This document shows, in pieces, positions 48,481 through 58,486 of a stretch of DNA of 64,000 nucleotides; position 1 is the stretch's first letter; each line of letters starts with the position of its first letter. The translations under genes were made by a program, and so were the position numbers. The notes beneath the pieces were generated by a model. That model worked only from the letters and a program-made list of their open reading frames with translations. It did no database searches and had not been told where the DNA came from. The stretch is taken from NCBI RefSeq assembly GCF_003863965.1, contig NZ_RRCN01000001.1, positions 2,676,527 to 2,740,526 on the forward strand, in the 5' to 3' direction. The DNA is from Paenibacillus oralis. Its GTDB lineage: Bacteria; Bacillota; Bacilli; Paenibacillales; Paenibacillaceae.

Positions 48481-49359
48481 ATGCACACGGCTACGCCGAT
48501 ATCCGCAGAAGCGCCGCCGCGAGATGGACACGGCGTTCTGCGAAAAATAAGCAATGGAATTTTATGGACGGGGCTGACGATCTATGGCATTTTAACGTTG
48601 TACCCGTTTTTTTGGCTGGTGATCAGCGCCTTTAAAACAAATGCGGATTTTTATGCCCGCCCCTTCGGGCTGCCTGAGGTGTGGCGCGGGGACAATTTCA
48701 TCCGGGCGTGGGAAAGCTCGCGGCTGGGAGCGGCCTTCGGCAATTCGCTGGTCGTGTCGGCCGGCTCGTTAGCGCTTACGCTGTTTATCGCGGCGTTGAC
48801 GTCCTTTGTGCTGGCCCGCTTTCAGTTTCGCTGGAAGGGCGGGGTGTTTGCCTTTTTCGTGGTCGGCATGCTTATTCCGATTCACAGCACGCTGGTGCCG
48901 CTGTTTATCCTGATGAAGCAAATGTCGCTGCTGAACACCTATTGGGCGCTGATATTGCCCTATACCGCTTTTGCGCTGCCGACGGCGATTTTCGTGTTGA
49001 CGGCGTATTTGACAAGCGTGCCGCGCGAGCTGGAGGAGGCGGCGTTTATCGACGGGACCGGGCTGTGGGGCTTGTTTTTCCGCATTATGCTGCCGATGTC
49101 GGCTCCGGCGCTGGCCACGGTTACGATCATTAGCTTTTTGCACGCTTGGAACGATTTCTCGTTCGCCCTCGTGTTTATCAACAAAACGGCGCTCAAAACG
49201 CTGCCGCTCGCCATCGCCAACTTCGCGGACGGCTACCAGATCGATTACGGCCTGACGCTGGCGGCAATGACGCTTTCCGTCCTGCCGACGATCGCGCTTT
49301 ATTTGCTGTTCCAGGAGCAGATGATGAAGGGGATGACCGCCGGCGCGGTGAAAGGATAG
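48481..49359 (+). CDS. Sugar ABC transporter permease, MalG type
   Basis: A 292-residue permease with six hydrophobic segments and the contact loop ELEEAAFIDGTGLWGLFFRI (about 182-201), ending in the usual KGMTAGAVKG. ATG 48481 follows AAGGGAGGATT. Third gene of the importer operon. Confidence 0.92.
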   Translation: MHTATPISAEAPPRDGHGVLRKISNGILWTGLTIYGILTLYPFFWLVISAFKTNADFYARPFGLPEVWRGDNFIRAWESSRLGAAFGNSLVVSAGSLALTLFIAALTSFVLARFQFRWKGGVFAFFVVGMLIPIHSTLVPLFILMKQMSLLNTYWALILPYTAFALPTAIFVLTAYLTSVPRELEEAAFIDGTGLWGLFFRIMLPMSAPALATVTIISFLHAWNDFSFALVFINKTALKTLPLAIANFADGYQIDYGLTLAAMTLSVLPTIALYLLFQEQMMKGMTAGAVKG

Positions 49360-49485
49360 GAGGCAGGGGAGCGAGGGGCTTGGTGCGGGCAGGCGTGTAC
49401 GGGGCTAATGCTGAGAGTTGCGGGGACCAGCGTTGCATTAACTCTTACACAAGACGACTGGTGGTCCTGGTACTATTGAGATTTT

Positions 49486-49672
49486 CCGCAAAAGTGCAGG
49501 TTTTCGAGCAGATCATGCGCCTCGCCTGCCGGAAATGCAACGGTTGTGAGCGCCGTTATTTGTCTTAGTCTGGGCCGAAACAACCGGATTTTAGCGAAAT
49601 AAGCGCCATGGCATCCGTTAGAATTCGAAATCGGCGTTGCTGGAGCAAATAGCGATTGTGGCAACCGTTAGA
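49486..49672. repeat. Hybrid four-unit element: family D unit plus three family A units
   Basis: Three family A units start at 49536 (forward), 49597 and 49647 (reversed), gaps 61 and 50. At the expected site of unit 1 (49486) there is instead a family D-like unit, CCGCAAAAGTGCAGG. Right-arm spacer and centre match the family A element at 4.5 kb. Nothing else is seen in this 350-bp spacer. Confidence 0.75.
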
Positions 49673-49711
49673 ATGTTTTTCACATCACCTTAGAGAGAGG
49701 AGAGGGCATTT

Positions 49712-51562
49712 ATGCGCGGCTGGCTGACTTCTTCGCTGCAGCGGCGGCTGTCGGTGGTGATCGCGGGGTCCATGATCGTGCCGATGCTGGCGCTGGGCCT
49801 GTTTGCCTTTCTGATCTCCTCCAACATCACCGAGGAAAAAACAAAGCTGACGGGCAGCGACATGCTGAAGCAAATGGACGCCAACCTGCGGTTTATGCTG
49901 GAGGACATCGAGACATTGTCGATCTTTCTGATCGGGGAGCGTGATTTGCAGGCTTACCTAAGCAGAAACGAGGATGTGGAAGGCGAGCGGACGGCGCTCG
50001 TCGGGCGCATGACCAATCTGGCCGCTTCCAAGCATTATATTGCCAATATCGCTGTTTACCCGGAGCGGTTTGACGCCAGTCTGTCCACGGCCACTTGGTA
50101 CGAAAGCGAACTTCCAGCGGCTGCCAAGGAAGCCATCGCCGCCGGCGGAAAAAGGTGGTCGGACGTTTACCGGATTCGCGATTATGCCGGGGATACGCAG
50201 GTTATCACCTTGTTTCGGCCGATCCGCAGCATTTACGATTTCCGCCACCTTGGTTGGCTGGCAATCAGCTTGGATGAGCGGGAAGTATCGGGGAATTGGC
50301 ATGCGCCGGATTTCGGCCAGGGGGCGGGAAGGATTGAACTGATCAGCGCGGAGGGAACCATTCTCTCCTCCGCCGACAAGTCGCGGCTGGGCCGGCCGTT
50401 GGCCGCCTATGCGCCCGGCCTGCTCGCGCAGCTGACGGAAGACGCCGGCGGGCAGCAGACCGGGAGCGGCAGCGTCATATACGGCGAAGGCGGCGAAAAG
50501 TCGACCGTCCTCTACCGCCGGGAGCCGCTTACCGGCTGGATTTTGCTCGGGACGGTGCCGTATGAGCAATACCGCGCCGAAAACCGCTATATCCTGACGC
50601 TGACGGCCGCCGTTGTGGGGGTGTCCGTCGTGGTTTGCGCTTTGCTGATCTGGCTGACGGTGCGCCGGATCACGCTGCCGCTGCGCGTTTTGACCCGCCA
50701 TCTGTCGCGGATCGATCCGGAGCGGCCGCTGCCGCGTTTTCCGGCCACCACGGACGATGAAATCGGCCGGCTCGGGCGGAGCTACAACATGCTTGGCGCG
50801 CATATCGAGCGGCTCAAGCAGGAGGTCATCCGCGGCGAGGCACGCAAAAAGGAAGCCGACCTGCGGGCGCTTCAAGCGCAGATCAACCCGCATTTTCTGT
50901 ACAACACCTTGTCCTCGATCCATTGGATCGCCCTGATGGCGGACGAGAAGCGGATAGCCGACATGGTCGAGGGGCTTAGCGATTTTTTGCGGATCAGCCT
51001 GAATCAGGGCAAGGAGTATTGCCCGGTGGAGCAGGAACTGGCGCATATTCGGAATTACGCGCGGGTGCAATCGATCCGTTTTCCGGACAAATTTACCGTT
51101 GACTATATCGTGGATGAGAAGCTGCTGGACAAATGGATGCTGAAGCTGCTGCTCCAGCCTTTGGTGGAAAACGCGCTGATCCACGGCATCCAGAAACGCG
51201 AAGGTCCCGGAACGATTACCATTCTGATCCAGCCGGAAGGAAGGCGGATGAAGGTGGCGGTCCTGGATGACGGACCGGGGATGGCCCCGGAGCGGCTGGC
51301 CGAGGTGCGCCGGATGCTGGAGCGGCGGACTCGGGGCGAGGCCGGTTACGATGGGGTGCAGAGGATGCGGAGTGAGGCTGGTCCCGCTGCCGTGCGTGAG
51401 ACCCCGGGAGAGGCCGTCCCCCATGCCGGATACGGGCTCGGCAATGTGCACGAAAGGCTGCTGCTGCATTACGGCCGGGACTCGCGGCTGGAAGTGGACA
51501 GCCGGGAAGGCGAAGGGACGGAAGTTGCTTTCTCGATTCCGATCATGGAGGTATCGCCATGA
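49712..51562 (+). CDS. Sensor histidine kinase, YesM/LytS-like
   Basis: A 616-residue membrane kinase: two membrane helices (about 15-35 and 293-315) enclose an extracellular Cache-like domain; a HAMP region (about 317-370) leads to the His-kinase part with NPHFLYNTL (phospho-His near 394) and the ATPase domain with LVENALIHG and DDGPGM. Near the C-terminus 35-40 residues rich in Arg/Glu/Ala interrupt the ATP lid before GYGLGNVHERL. Such kinases sense oligosaccharides outside the cell with their binding proteins. It overlaps the regulator gene by 4 bp. GAGAGGAGAGG precedes ATG 49712. Confidence 0.9.
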   Translation: MRGWLTSSLQRRLSVVIAGSMIVPMLALGLFAFLISSNITEEKTKLTGSDMLKQMDANLRFMLEDIETLSIFLIGERDLQAYLSRNEDVEGERTALVGRMTNLAASKHYIANIAVYPERFDASLSTATWYESELPAAAKEAIAAGGKRWSDVYRIRDYAGDTQVITLFRPIRSIYDFRHLGWLAISLDEREVSGNWHAPDFGQGAGRIELISAEGTILSSADKSRLGRPLAAYAPGLLAQLTEDAGGQQTGSGSVIYGEGGEKSTVLYRREPLTGWILLGTVPYEQYRAENRYILTLTAAVVGVSVVVCALLIWLTVRRITLPLRVLTRHLSRIDPERPLPRFPATTDDEIGRLGRSYNMLGAHIERLKQEVIRGEARKKEADLRALQAQINPHFLYNTLSSIHWIALMADEKRIADMVEGLSDFLRISLNQGKEYCPVEQELAHIRNYARVQSIRFPDKFTVDYIVDEKLLDKWMLKLLLQPLVENALIHGIQKREGPGTITILIQPEGRRMKVAVLDDGPGMAPERLAEVRRMLERRTRGEAGYDGVQRMRSEAGPAAVRETPGEAVPHAGYGLGNVHERLLLHYGRDSRLEVDSREGEGTEVAFSIPIMEVSP

Positions 51563-53142
51563 AACTGTTGATCGTCGATGACGAGGTCATTATCCGGACC
51601 GGACTGGCGAGCGTTATCGCCTGGAACGAGCTGGGGCTGACGCTGCTGGCTCCGGCGGCTTCGGCCGAAGAAGCGCTGCAGCGCATCCGGGAGGAGAAGC
51701 CGGATATTCTGATGACGGATATCCGCATGAGCGGCAAAAACGGGCTCCAACTGGCGGAGGAAGCGAAACGGATGCTGCCCGCGCTGGAGGTCATCATTTT
51801 GTCCGGTTACGGGGATTTTGCCTATACCCAGCAAGCGATCCGCCAAGGGGTTGGCGACTATTTGCTCAAAACGAGCAAGCCGGAGGAGATCATTAAGACG
51901 GTGCTGCAGGCTATGCAGCGGATCGCGGAGCGCCGCGCCGAAGACTCACGGGCATTGCGGCTGGCCCGCGAGGAGCGGCAGCGGCTGCTGCTTAAGTGGA
52001 TCGTCGAGGGCGAGCCGTTAGCCGAAGACGCGTTTGCCGCCGGCTTGGCGGAATCCATAGGAAGAGGGATGGCGAAACAAGCGGATCGCTGGCAGGCGCT
52101 GCTTCTGTGCGCCGACGGCTGGGGGACGAACGGCTCGGCCGGCGGGCTGCTCCGGTTTGCCGTGCAGAACATGCTGGAGGATTTGATCCCCAGCGCCGCG
52201 GTGCTGATCCACCGGGAATTCATCGTCTGCGCCGTCCCGCTCACTGCCGGTGAACCTTCCGGGGCCAAGCGGTTTAAAGGCGCCTTCGAGCGGATTGAAG
52301 GCTTGCTCAAGTGCCGGCTGCGGATGGCTGCCGGAGAAACGGTGGCGGGCGCGGAGCAGGTGCACCGGAGTTACGCTACGGCCGCCGCCGCGTTCAAATA
52401 CCATGATTTGCAGCCGGGGACGATGTTCGATTATGCCGATTTGGCGGGGCGAAAAGGCGGAAAAACGGTGCTGACCCAGGAGGAGGAAAACGCCCTGGGG
52501 ATGATTTTGTTGGACCATGACCGGATGGCATTAAAAGCATGGACGCAGGAGTTGGCCGATACGCTGACGGCAGACCCGGAGTGCACGCCCGAATCGTTCC
52601 GGGCCTGCCTTCATTCGGCCGCGGCCATCGGGCATCGCTGGCTGGAGCGGACGCTCCGCGCCGTCGGCCGGGAGGAAAAGGTGCGCATCGAGCCTTGGCC
52701 GCAGGAGCAACCGGAAGCCGGGAAGCTGAAGGATGAGCTGTTCCGGCATCTGCTCGGCATTATGAACATGTACCACACATCGCCCGGGGCAAGCCAAATC
52801 TCCCACGTCCAGCGGGCCAAAGCGTATATGGCGTCCTGCCCGGCGGAGGCGCTCAGCCTGCAGCAGGTGGCCGCGTACGTGCACCTTCACCCCGGCCATC
52901 TCAGCGAGCTGTTCAAAAAGGAGACCGGGAGCACGTTCGGCGACTTCGTGACCGGGATGCGGATGCGCCGGGCGATGAATCTGCTGGCGGTGACCCCGGC
53001 CAAGGTGAGCGAAATCGCCGCGATGACCGGGTATGAGGACGTGAAATATTTCAGCCGTCTGTTCAGAAAGCACACGGGGAAGACGCCCAGCGAGTTCCGC
53101 GAGGAGGCGCTGGACGGCGGTTTGATGTATGGGGAAACATAA
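51559..53142 (+). CDS. Response regulator, YesN-like with AraC domain
   Basis: A 527-residue regulator. The receiver domain (1-120) has the phospho-acceptor Asp54 in LMTDIRMSG and Lys in LLKTSKP. A middle region (about 150-400) of unknown fold precedes two AraC-type HTH motifs at about 425-515 (LSELFKKETGSTFGDFV and IAAMTGYEDVKYFSRLFRKH, in part). It should activate the surrounding importer and beta-mannosidase genes on a signal from the kinase. ATGA overlap with the kinase stop indicates coupled translation. Confidence 0.92.
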   Translation: MKLLIVDDEVIIRTGLASVIAWNELGLTLLAPAASAEEALQRIREEKPDILMTDIRMSGKNGLQLAEEAKRMLPALEVIILSGYGDFAYTQQAIRQGVGDYLLKTSKPEEIIKTVLQAMQRIAERRAEDSRALRLAREERQRLLLKWIVEGEPLAEDAFAAGLAESIGRGMAKQADRWQALLLCADGWGTNGSAGGLLRFAVQNMLEDLIPSAAVLIHREFIVCAVPLTAGEPSGAKRFKGAFERIEGLLKCRLRMAAGETVAGAEQVHRSYATAAAAFKYHDLQPGTMFDYADLAGRKGGKTVLTQEEENALGMILLDHDRMALKAWTQELADTLTADPECTPESFRACLHSAAAIGHRWLERTLRAVGREEKVRIEPWPQEQPEAGKLKDELFRHLLGIMNMYHTSPGASQISHVQRAKAYMASCPAEALSLQQVAAYVHLHPGHLSELFKKETGSTFGDFVTGMRMRRAMNLLAVTPAKVSEIAAMTGYEDVKYFSRLFRKHTGKTPSEFREEALDGGLMYGET

Positions 53143-53173
53143 ACCAAATTTTTTCGGGAAGTAGGGAAACAGC

Positions 53174-55768
53174 ATGGAATTGTCGGGTCCTTGGAAACTG
53201 CAGCATTTTGAAGTAGGGGAAAAACCTGCCCATGAGCTGGCGGCGCCGGGTTTGGACGACCGCTTTTGGATCGGCGCCGCCGTGCCGGGGGACGTGCATT
53301 CGGCGCTGCTGGAACGGAGGATCATCGATCCTCCGTATTTCGGGCATAACGACGCCAAATGCCGCTGGATCGAGCGCAAGGAATGGTGGTACCGCACGCC
53401 GTTTACACTGGACGCCGCGCCGGAGGAAGGGGAGCGGATCGAGCTAAAGTTCGAGGGGTTGGATACGTTTGCGGCGGTTTACGTCAACGGGCATGAAATC
53501 GGCAGAACGGCCAACATGTTCCGGGAGTATGTTTTCGACGTGACGCGGATTGTGCGCGAGGGCTGGAATGTGCTGGCCGTAAGGTTCGAGCCGCTGCATT
53601 TGCATCATCGGGATAAGGAACAGTTCGAATGGTCGTCCTATACAAAAGAACGGCCTTGGATCCGCAAGGCGGCGATGAATTTCGGCTGGGACTGGGGGCC
53701 GAGAATCGTGACTGCGGGCATTTGGGGCAAGGTGCGCCTCACGCGCCGGAAGCAGGCCAAGCTGACCGGCGTGTACGCCTGCACGCGGTCTTTAGAGGCC
53801 GGGGAAGCGGTGCTTCATTTTAACGCGCAGGCCGAGTCTTTCCGGAAAGGGACGCAGGCCGAGGTTGAGGTCCGCTTGCTGGATGCCGGCGGGCTGGAGG
53901 CGGCGTGCGCCGTCCTGCCGATCCTTGGGGACCGCGGTGCGGGACAAGGCGGTGCTGCCGGGGGTGTAGGCAGAGCTTTCGGCCAGGCCGAAGCCGAGCT
54001 GCGGGTCCGTGATCCCCGGCTGTGGTGGACGCACGATTTGGGCGAGCCGTACTTGTACACGCTGGAGGTCGTGCTGCGCGCCGAAGGTGAGGAGGTTGAC
54101 CGTTATATACAGCCGTTTGGCATCCGCACGCTGGAGCTTGCCCTACGTAACGACGATGGCAGCAATGCGTTTGCTTTTATCCTTAACGGGGTTAAGGTTT
54201 ATGCCAAAGGCGCCAACTGGATTCCGGCCGACAACCTGATCGGCTCAATCCCGGAGTCCACCTACCGCGGGCTGATTGAGCTGGCTGTGGAGGGGCGGAT
54301 GAACATGCTGCGCGTCTGGGCGGGCGGCATCTACGAAAAAGATGTTTTTTACGACGAATGCGACCGGCGGGGCGTGCTGGTATGGCAGGATTTTGCTTTC
54401 GCCAACGCCTTGTTCCCCGATTTCAACCGGGATTTTATGGACAATGTGCGGCAGGAAGTGATCGATAATGTCAAAAGATTGCGCAACCGTGCGTCCCTGG
54501 CGCTCTGGTGCGGCAATAACGAAATCGACTGGCTGTACGATATGAAAAGCGCCGCCGGCGACATTACCGGGCCCTTTTTCGGGGAGCGCATTTATCATGA
54601 GCTGATTCCGGAGGTGCTGGCGGAACTGGACCCGGCGCGCCCGTATTGGCCTTCTTCGCCTTACGGGGCAAACGGCGGCTACGACGCCAACGACCCGCAC
54701 ACCGGCGACCGCCACAATTGGCAGGTTTGGCACGGCTCGGTGTATCCGCGGATGCAGGGGGAGAAGCCGCGGCTCGACTACAGCATCGAAGGCGTCACCT
54801 TCAAAAACTACAAGCGGGATTTCGCCTTGTTCAGCAGCGAATTCGGCATGCACGCCTCGGCGAACCGCTACACGCTGGAAAAAAACATCCCCGCCGGCCA
54901 GTTTGTCTGGGGGAGCGCGGAGATGGCCTACCGCAATAAGGATACGAACCACCGCAAAGGTATTTTGCTGATGGAGGGCTACACGGGGATTCCGCGCGAT
55001 ATCGAGGAATACATGGATTTTTCGATGCTGACGCAGGCGGAAGGGCTGAAGTACGGGATCGAACATTTCCGGCGGAACCGGCACCTGGGCAGCGGCGCGC
55101 TCGTCTGGCAGCTGAACGACAGCTGGCCGGGCACAAGCTGGTCGATGATCGATTACGAGCTGCTGCCGAAGGCTTCTTTTTACTATGCCAAAACGTTCTA
55201 TCATCCTGTGCTGCTTTCGCTCGAGCATGAGCCTGGCGAACCGCTGCAAGTGTGGGTGGTTAATGACACGCTGGAGCCGCTGCGGGGAACGGTGGAGCTG
55301 ACGGTGCACGCCTTAAACGGCGGGACCGCCGTGTACCGGGCCGCTTTTGCGGCGGACATTCCGCCGCAGTCCGCGGTGCGCATCGGCGCGGTGGAGGAAG
55401 CGGCAGCCTTGCGAGGGGCCGGGCCGGAAGAGGTCACGGCCGTGTTGACCGCCTCCGGCTTTGCCGCCCCGGCGAACCGCTATTACTTGCGCGATCCGAA
55501 GGATTTGCGCCTGCCGGAAACCGAGCTGGACGTACGGGTCGACGAGGCGGCGCAGGCGGTGACGGTAACCGCGGCGGGCCCGGGGGCCGCGCGTTTCGTG
55601 AAGCTGGAGCTGCCGCTGGGCCGCGTCCGCTATAGCGACAACTATTTTGATCTGCTTCCCGGTGAAAGCCGAACGGTGCACATATGGCATCCGGAAGGGC
55701 TGACGCTGCCATGGCCGGAGCTGCGGGTTTCCGCTTTGAACGGCAAGCGCGGTACCTTCGGTATTTGA
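53174..55768 (+). CDS. Beta-mannosidase (GH2)
   Basis: An 864-residue GH2 enzyme without signal peptide, so it works in the cytoplasm on imported beta-mannosides. The jelly-roll domain starts at residue 1; NFGWDWGPR near 172-180 is characteristic for beta-mannosidases. The acid/base is Glu450 in WCGNNEID and the nucleophile Glu556 in SSEFGMHA. About residues 250-275 contain a Gly/Ala-rich insertion (GQGGAAGGVGRAFGQ). Located right after the two-component pair, it suggests that the importer takes up manno-oligosaccharides. The start ATG 53174 has a poor ribosome site (GGGAAGTAGGGAAA about 10 nt upstream). Confidence 0.92.
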   Translation: MELSGPWKLQHFEVGEKPAHELAAPGLDDRFWIGAAVPGDVHSALLERRIIDPPYFGHNDAKCRWIERKEWWYRTPFTLDAAPEEGERIELKFEGLDTFAAVYVNGHEIGRTANMFREYVFDVTRIVREGWNVLAVRFEPLHLHHRDKEQFEWSSYTKERPWIRKAAMNFGWDWGPRIVTAGIWGKVRLTRRKQAKLTGVYACTRSLEAGEAVLHFNAQAESFRKGTQAEVEVRLLDAGGLEAACAVLPILGDRGAGQGGAAGGVGRAFGQAEAELRVRDPRLWWTHDLGEPYLYTLEVVLRAEGEEVDRYIQPFGIRTLELALRNDDGSNAFAFILNGVKVYAKGANWIPADNLIGSIPESTYRGLIELAVEGRMNMLRVWAGGIYEKDVFYDECDRRGVLVWQDFAFANALFPDFNRDFMDNVRQEVIDNVKRLRNRASLALWCGNNEIDWLYDMKSAAGDITGPFFGERIYHELIPEVLAELDPARPYWPSSPYGANGGYDANDPHTGDRHNWQVWHGSVYPRMQGEKPRLDYSIEGVTFKNYKRDFALFSSEFGMHASANRYTLEKNIPAGQFVWGSAEMAYRNKDTNHRKGILLMEGYTGIPRDIEEYMDFSMLTQAEGLKYGIEHFRRNRHLGSGALVWQLNDSWPGTSWSMIDYELLPKASFYYAKTFYHPVLLSLEHEPGEPLQVWVVNDTLEPLRGTVELTVHALNGGTAVYRAAFAADIPPQSAVRIGAVEEAAALRGAGPEEVTAVLTASGFAAPANRYYLRDPKDLRLPETELDVRVDEAAQAVTVTAAGPGAARFVKLELPLGRVRYSDNYFDLLPGESRTVHIWHPEGLTLPWPELRVSALNGKRGTFGI

Positions 55769-55792
55769 GGATTAATCCGCATCTTCCCATTT

Positions 55793-57814
55793 TTATTCCG
55801 CGTGTTCAATCAGCGTGACGCTTTCGACCTGGTTGACCATTCTCCGCAGTTCCCGGGCCTGTTCCCAATTGATGCTGCCGGCTTCGTACATATTGTGGAT
55901 TTCCGCGCGTTCGGCATCCATCACTTGGATGCGCAGCTCTTCTTTTTGCGCTTCCGCATGTTCGCTGAATTGCGGCTCGGGACCGGTCATGTGGGCGATC
56001 ACCCGCTTGTACTGGAGAATCACTCTTTGCAGGGCGGGGTCCCGCTCGTTCTCCCGGGCCAGGCCCTTCAAGTACTCGAGCGCCGCTTGCAGCGCTTGAA
56101 GCTGGATTTCCTGGCCGTGGCGAAACCCGGCGAACTGCCGGTACTTGCGGGTGGCCCGCCGCCAGTCGCGGACGGCGCTGCCGACCAGGAACGAAATGCG
56201 GGCGCGGGCGGTTCTGCAGAGCCCTTCTTCGCGAAGGTCCAACGCCTTCTCGAAGGTTTCGAACGTCTCTTTGGTCATTCCGCCGCTTTGCATCGTTTCA
56301 TGGATGTAATTCCTTTCGGCTTTTAGCGCCGCAAGCTGGATTTCGGTCATTTTCCCGAAAACTTCCGACCGTTCCAGCCTGTGGGCGTCCTGCTGAAGAT
56401 ACAAGGGGCGGAACAGCCTTTTGTATTCATCCATCAATTGATAGGCGGCGGTTTTGTTGTGCTCGTTCATTTCAGCTTTAATCTTCTGCACCGCGACCCG
56501 CAGCAGCCTGCTTCGGGCCTCGGCCATGTCGATGTATTCGTCCGTCGCTTCGCCTTCGGCCGCTCCTTTGCTGAACAGAGGCAGCAAGAGGGTGGCCGCG
56601 ATCAGGGTGAACAATATGACGCCCGCGGCCAAAAACAGAATGAGCGAACGCTCGGGAAAAGCCTGTCCGCTGGCGACCACATAGGGGATGGACAACACCC
56701 CGGCCATCGTAACGGCGCCGCGGACGCCCGTCAGGCTGACCAGAAGGCTGTTTTTAACGCTCGGTTTTGCCGCGGTTTCAGGCGATTTGGAGGCTTTATA
56801 TTCGTACAGGGAAAAGAAATACGACCAGACGAAACGAATCGCTAAAATGGCAACCCCGATGGCCAAAACGTAGCCGATCGCCAGCGTATTGCCGATGTTG
56901 GGATTTTCCACCGTGGCGCGCATGGATGACGGGATGATCAGCCCCAGCAGCAGGAAGACGACCCCGTTCAGGATAAACAGCACGGTTTGCCATATATTTT
57001 CCGTCAAGACCTGCTCCTCGGCGAGCATCGTTTCCGTTCGTTCCCGCAGCAGGGAATGCACGATGCCGCCCACAACGACCGCAATGACGCCGGAAGCGTG
57101 CAGGAAGTGTTCGGTGACGATAAAAATAAGAAACGGAGTCAGAATTTGCAGGAGCGAATGCAGGGTGGCATCCTGAATGCCTTGTTTGCGAAGGGAAAAC
57201 CGCAGCGAGGTCATGACCAGGCTGAGCACGAGGCCTAAAACGGCTCCGATGATAAACATGTATGTAAAGTCATAAACAGCTTCTCTCAGCGAAAAATAAC
57301 CGGTCACGACCGCCGCGACCGCATAGTTGAAGGCAACCAGGCCGGAAGCATCGTTGATCAGCGACTCGCCCCGGACGAGATTCAGCACTTTGTCCGGAAT
57401 ATGGATGCGCTTGGCGATGCCGTTTACGGCCACCGGGTCGGTCGGCGAGAGAATGGCGGCCAACGCGAAGGCGGCGACAAGCGGGATTTCCGGAATGATG
57501 GCGTGGATGAAATAACCGCCGCCGATGGTGGTTAGCAAAACGAGGACGATGGCGTTGCCTAAGATCGGCCCCCGCATCTTCCACAGCTCTTCGCGGGGGA
57601 AATGCCTTCCGTCGTTGTACAGCAGCGGGGCTACGAACAACAGCAAAAACCATTCCGTTTCGATCTCCAGATGAATCCCGTTAAACGCCAGCGCGATGGC
57701 GATGCCAAATACGATTTGGGTGAGCGCGGTGGGGATAAACGGAATGTAGTGGCTGATAATGTTGGAAACGACCAGACAGATGAGCAGCAAAATAACCGTA
57801 ATCAATAAATCCAT
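55793..57814 (-). CDS. Na+/H+ antiporter, CPA1 family
   Basis: A 673-residue membrane protein. The first 410 residues have about twelve hydrophobic segments with the CPA1 motifs FVAPLLYNDGRHFPRE near 48, LSPTDPVAV near 122 and GESLINDASGLV near 150; the latter two hold the ion-binding acidic residues. The C-terminal 250 residues are a charged, helical cytoplasmic domain. It exchanges Na+ (or K+) for H+ for pH and salt control, like NhaK/YvgP. Single gene; no terminator is clear on its 3' side. Confidence 0.9.
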   Translation of the reverse strand: MDLLITVILLLICLVVSNIISHYIPFIPTALTQIVFGIAIALAFNGIHLEIETEWFLLLFVAPLLYNDGRHFPREELWKMRGPILGNAIVLVLLTTIGGGYFIHAIIPEIPLVAAFALAAILSPTDPVAVNGIAKRIHIPDKVLNLVRGESLINDASGLVAFNYAVAAVVTGYFSLREAVYDFTYMFIIGAVLGLVLSLVMTSLRFSLRKQGIQDATLHSLLQILTPFLIFIVTEHFLHASGVIAVVVGGIVHSLLRERTETMLAEEQVLTENIWQTVLFILNGVVFLLLGLIIPSSMRATVENPNIGNTLAIGYVLAIGVAILAIRFVWSYFFSLYEYKASKSPETAAKPSVKNSLLVSLTGVRGAVTMAGVLSIPYVVASGQAFPERSLILFLAAGVILFTLIAATLLLPLFSKGAAEGEATDEYIDMAEARSRLLRVAVQKIKAEMNEHNKTAAYQLMDEYKRLFRPLYLQQDAHRLERSEVFGKMTEIQLAALKAERNYIHETMQSGGMTKETFETFEKALDLREEGLCRTARARISFLVGSAVRDWRRATRKYRQFAGFRHGQEIQLQALQAALEYLKGLARENERDPALQRVILQYKRVIAHMTGPEPQFSEHAEAQKEELRIQVMDAERAEIHNMYEAGSINWEQARELRRMVNQVESVTLIEHAE

Positions 57815-57918
57815 GTATCAAACTTCCTTCCCGAACGGATTGCTTTGCGAGTCGACATTATTCTATTATAGCCCACTTTTTAAACTGAAGATTAACAAAG
57901 CGCTTGGGATAACGCCCG

Positions 57919-57946
57919 AAAAAAAAGAGCGCAGCCATCTGCGCTC
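57919..57946 (-). terminator. Terminator of nrdDG
   Basis: Eight-bp stem GAGCGCAG/CTGCGCTC (57927-57934, 57939-57946) with 4-nt loop; on the minus strand it is followed by eight T. Confidence 0.88.
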
Positions 57947-57961
57947 ACCCGAGGATCATAT

Positions 57962-58486
57962 TTATCGTATGAAAGGAAGGCTTGGCTCCCAAAGAACCGC
58001 TTGACCGCTGTCCAAGCTTCGCCGGATATCGATCAACCGTTGATTCGAACTGCCGCAGTAGAGCAGGGAAGGGTCGCGAAGCGCTTCGACGAAACGTCCG
58101 TCCACCAGCACTTCGCAGCGCCGCAGCAGCTCATATTCGGGGGACCCGGGATGCTCTATCAACTCCTCATACGTATATCCGCTGTAAATCCAAATCGAAA
58201 TCGGCCCGGTCTCCGCCACAAGCCGGTCGATAAACCCGCTGACCTCGGCGGCGGAGAAGAAGGGGTCTCCGCCAAGGATCGTCAGACCGCTCAGCAGGGG
58301 GTTGTTTTTAATGTCATGAATGATTTCCGCTTCCCGTTCCGCTGTGAATGGCTCGCCGTAATTGAAATTCCACGTCTCCGGACTGAAGCAGCCTTTGCAG
58401 TAGTGGCGGCATCCGCTGATGAAGATCGCGGCCCGCAGGCCTTCGCCTTCATTGATGGATTCCGGGTAATAGCCGCAAATATTCAT
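57962..58486 (-). CDS. nrdG: Anaerobic ribonucleotide reductase activase NrdG
   Basis: A 174-residue radical SAM activase. The [4Fe-4S] motif is GCRHYCKGC with Cys26, Cys30 and Cys33, and TILGGDPFF near 70 is the glycine-rich SAM region. It makes the glycyl radical on NrdD. The start overlaps the nrdD stop by 4 bp (ATGA type), so both are translated together. Confidence 0.95.
   Translation of the reverse strand: MNICGYYPESINEGEGLRAAIFISGCRHYCKGCFSPETWNFNYGEPFTAEREAEIIHDIKNNPLLSGLTILGGDPFFSAAEVSGFIDRLVAETGPISIWIYSGYTYEELIEHPGSPEYELLRRCEVLVDGRFVEALRDPSLLYCGSSNQRLIDIRRSLDSGQAVLWEPSLPFIR

Noticed and set aside
49958..51469. Open frame of 503 codons on the minus strand, opposite the histidine kinase gene
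   Set aside because: No ribosome site, no domain, and composition of an antisense shadow; the plus-strand kinase has all catalytic motifs.
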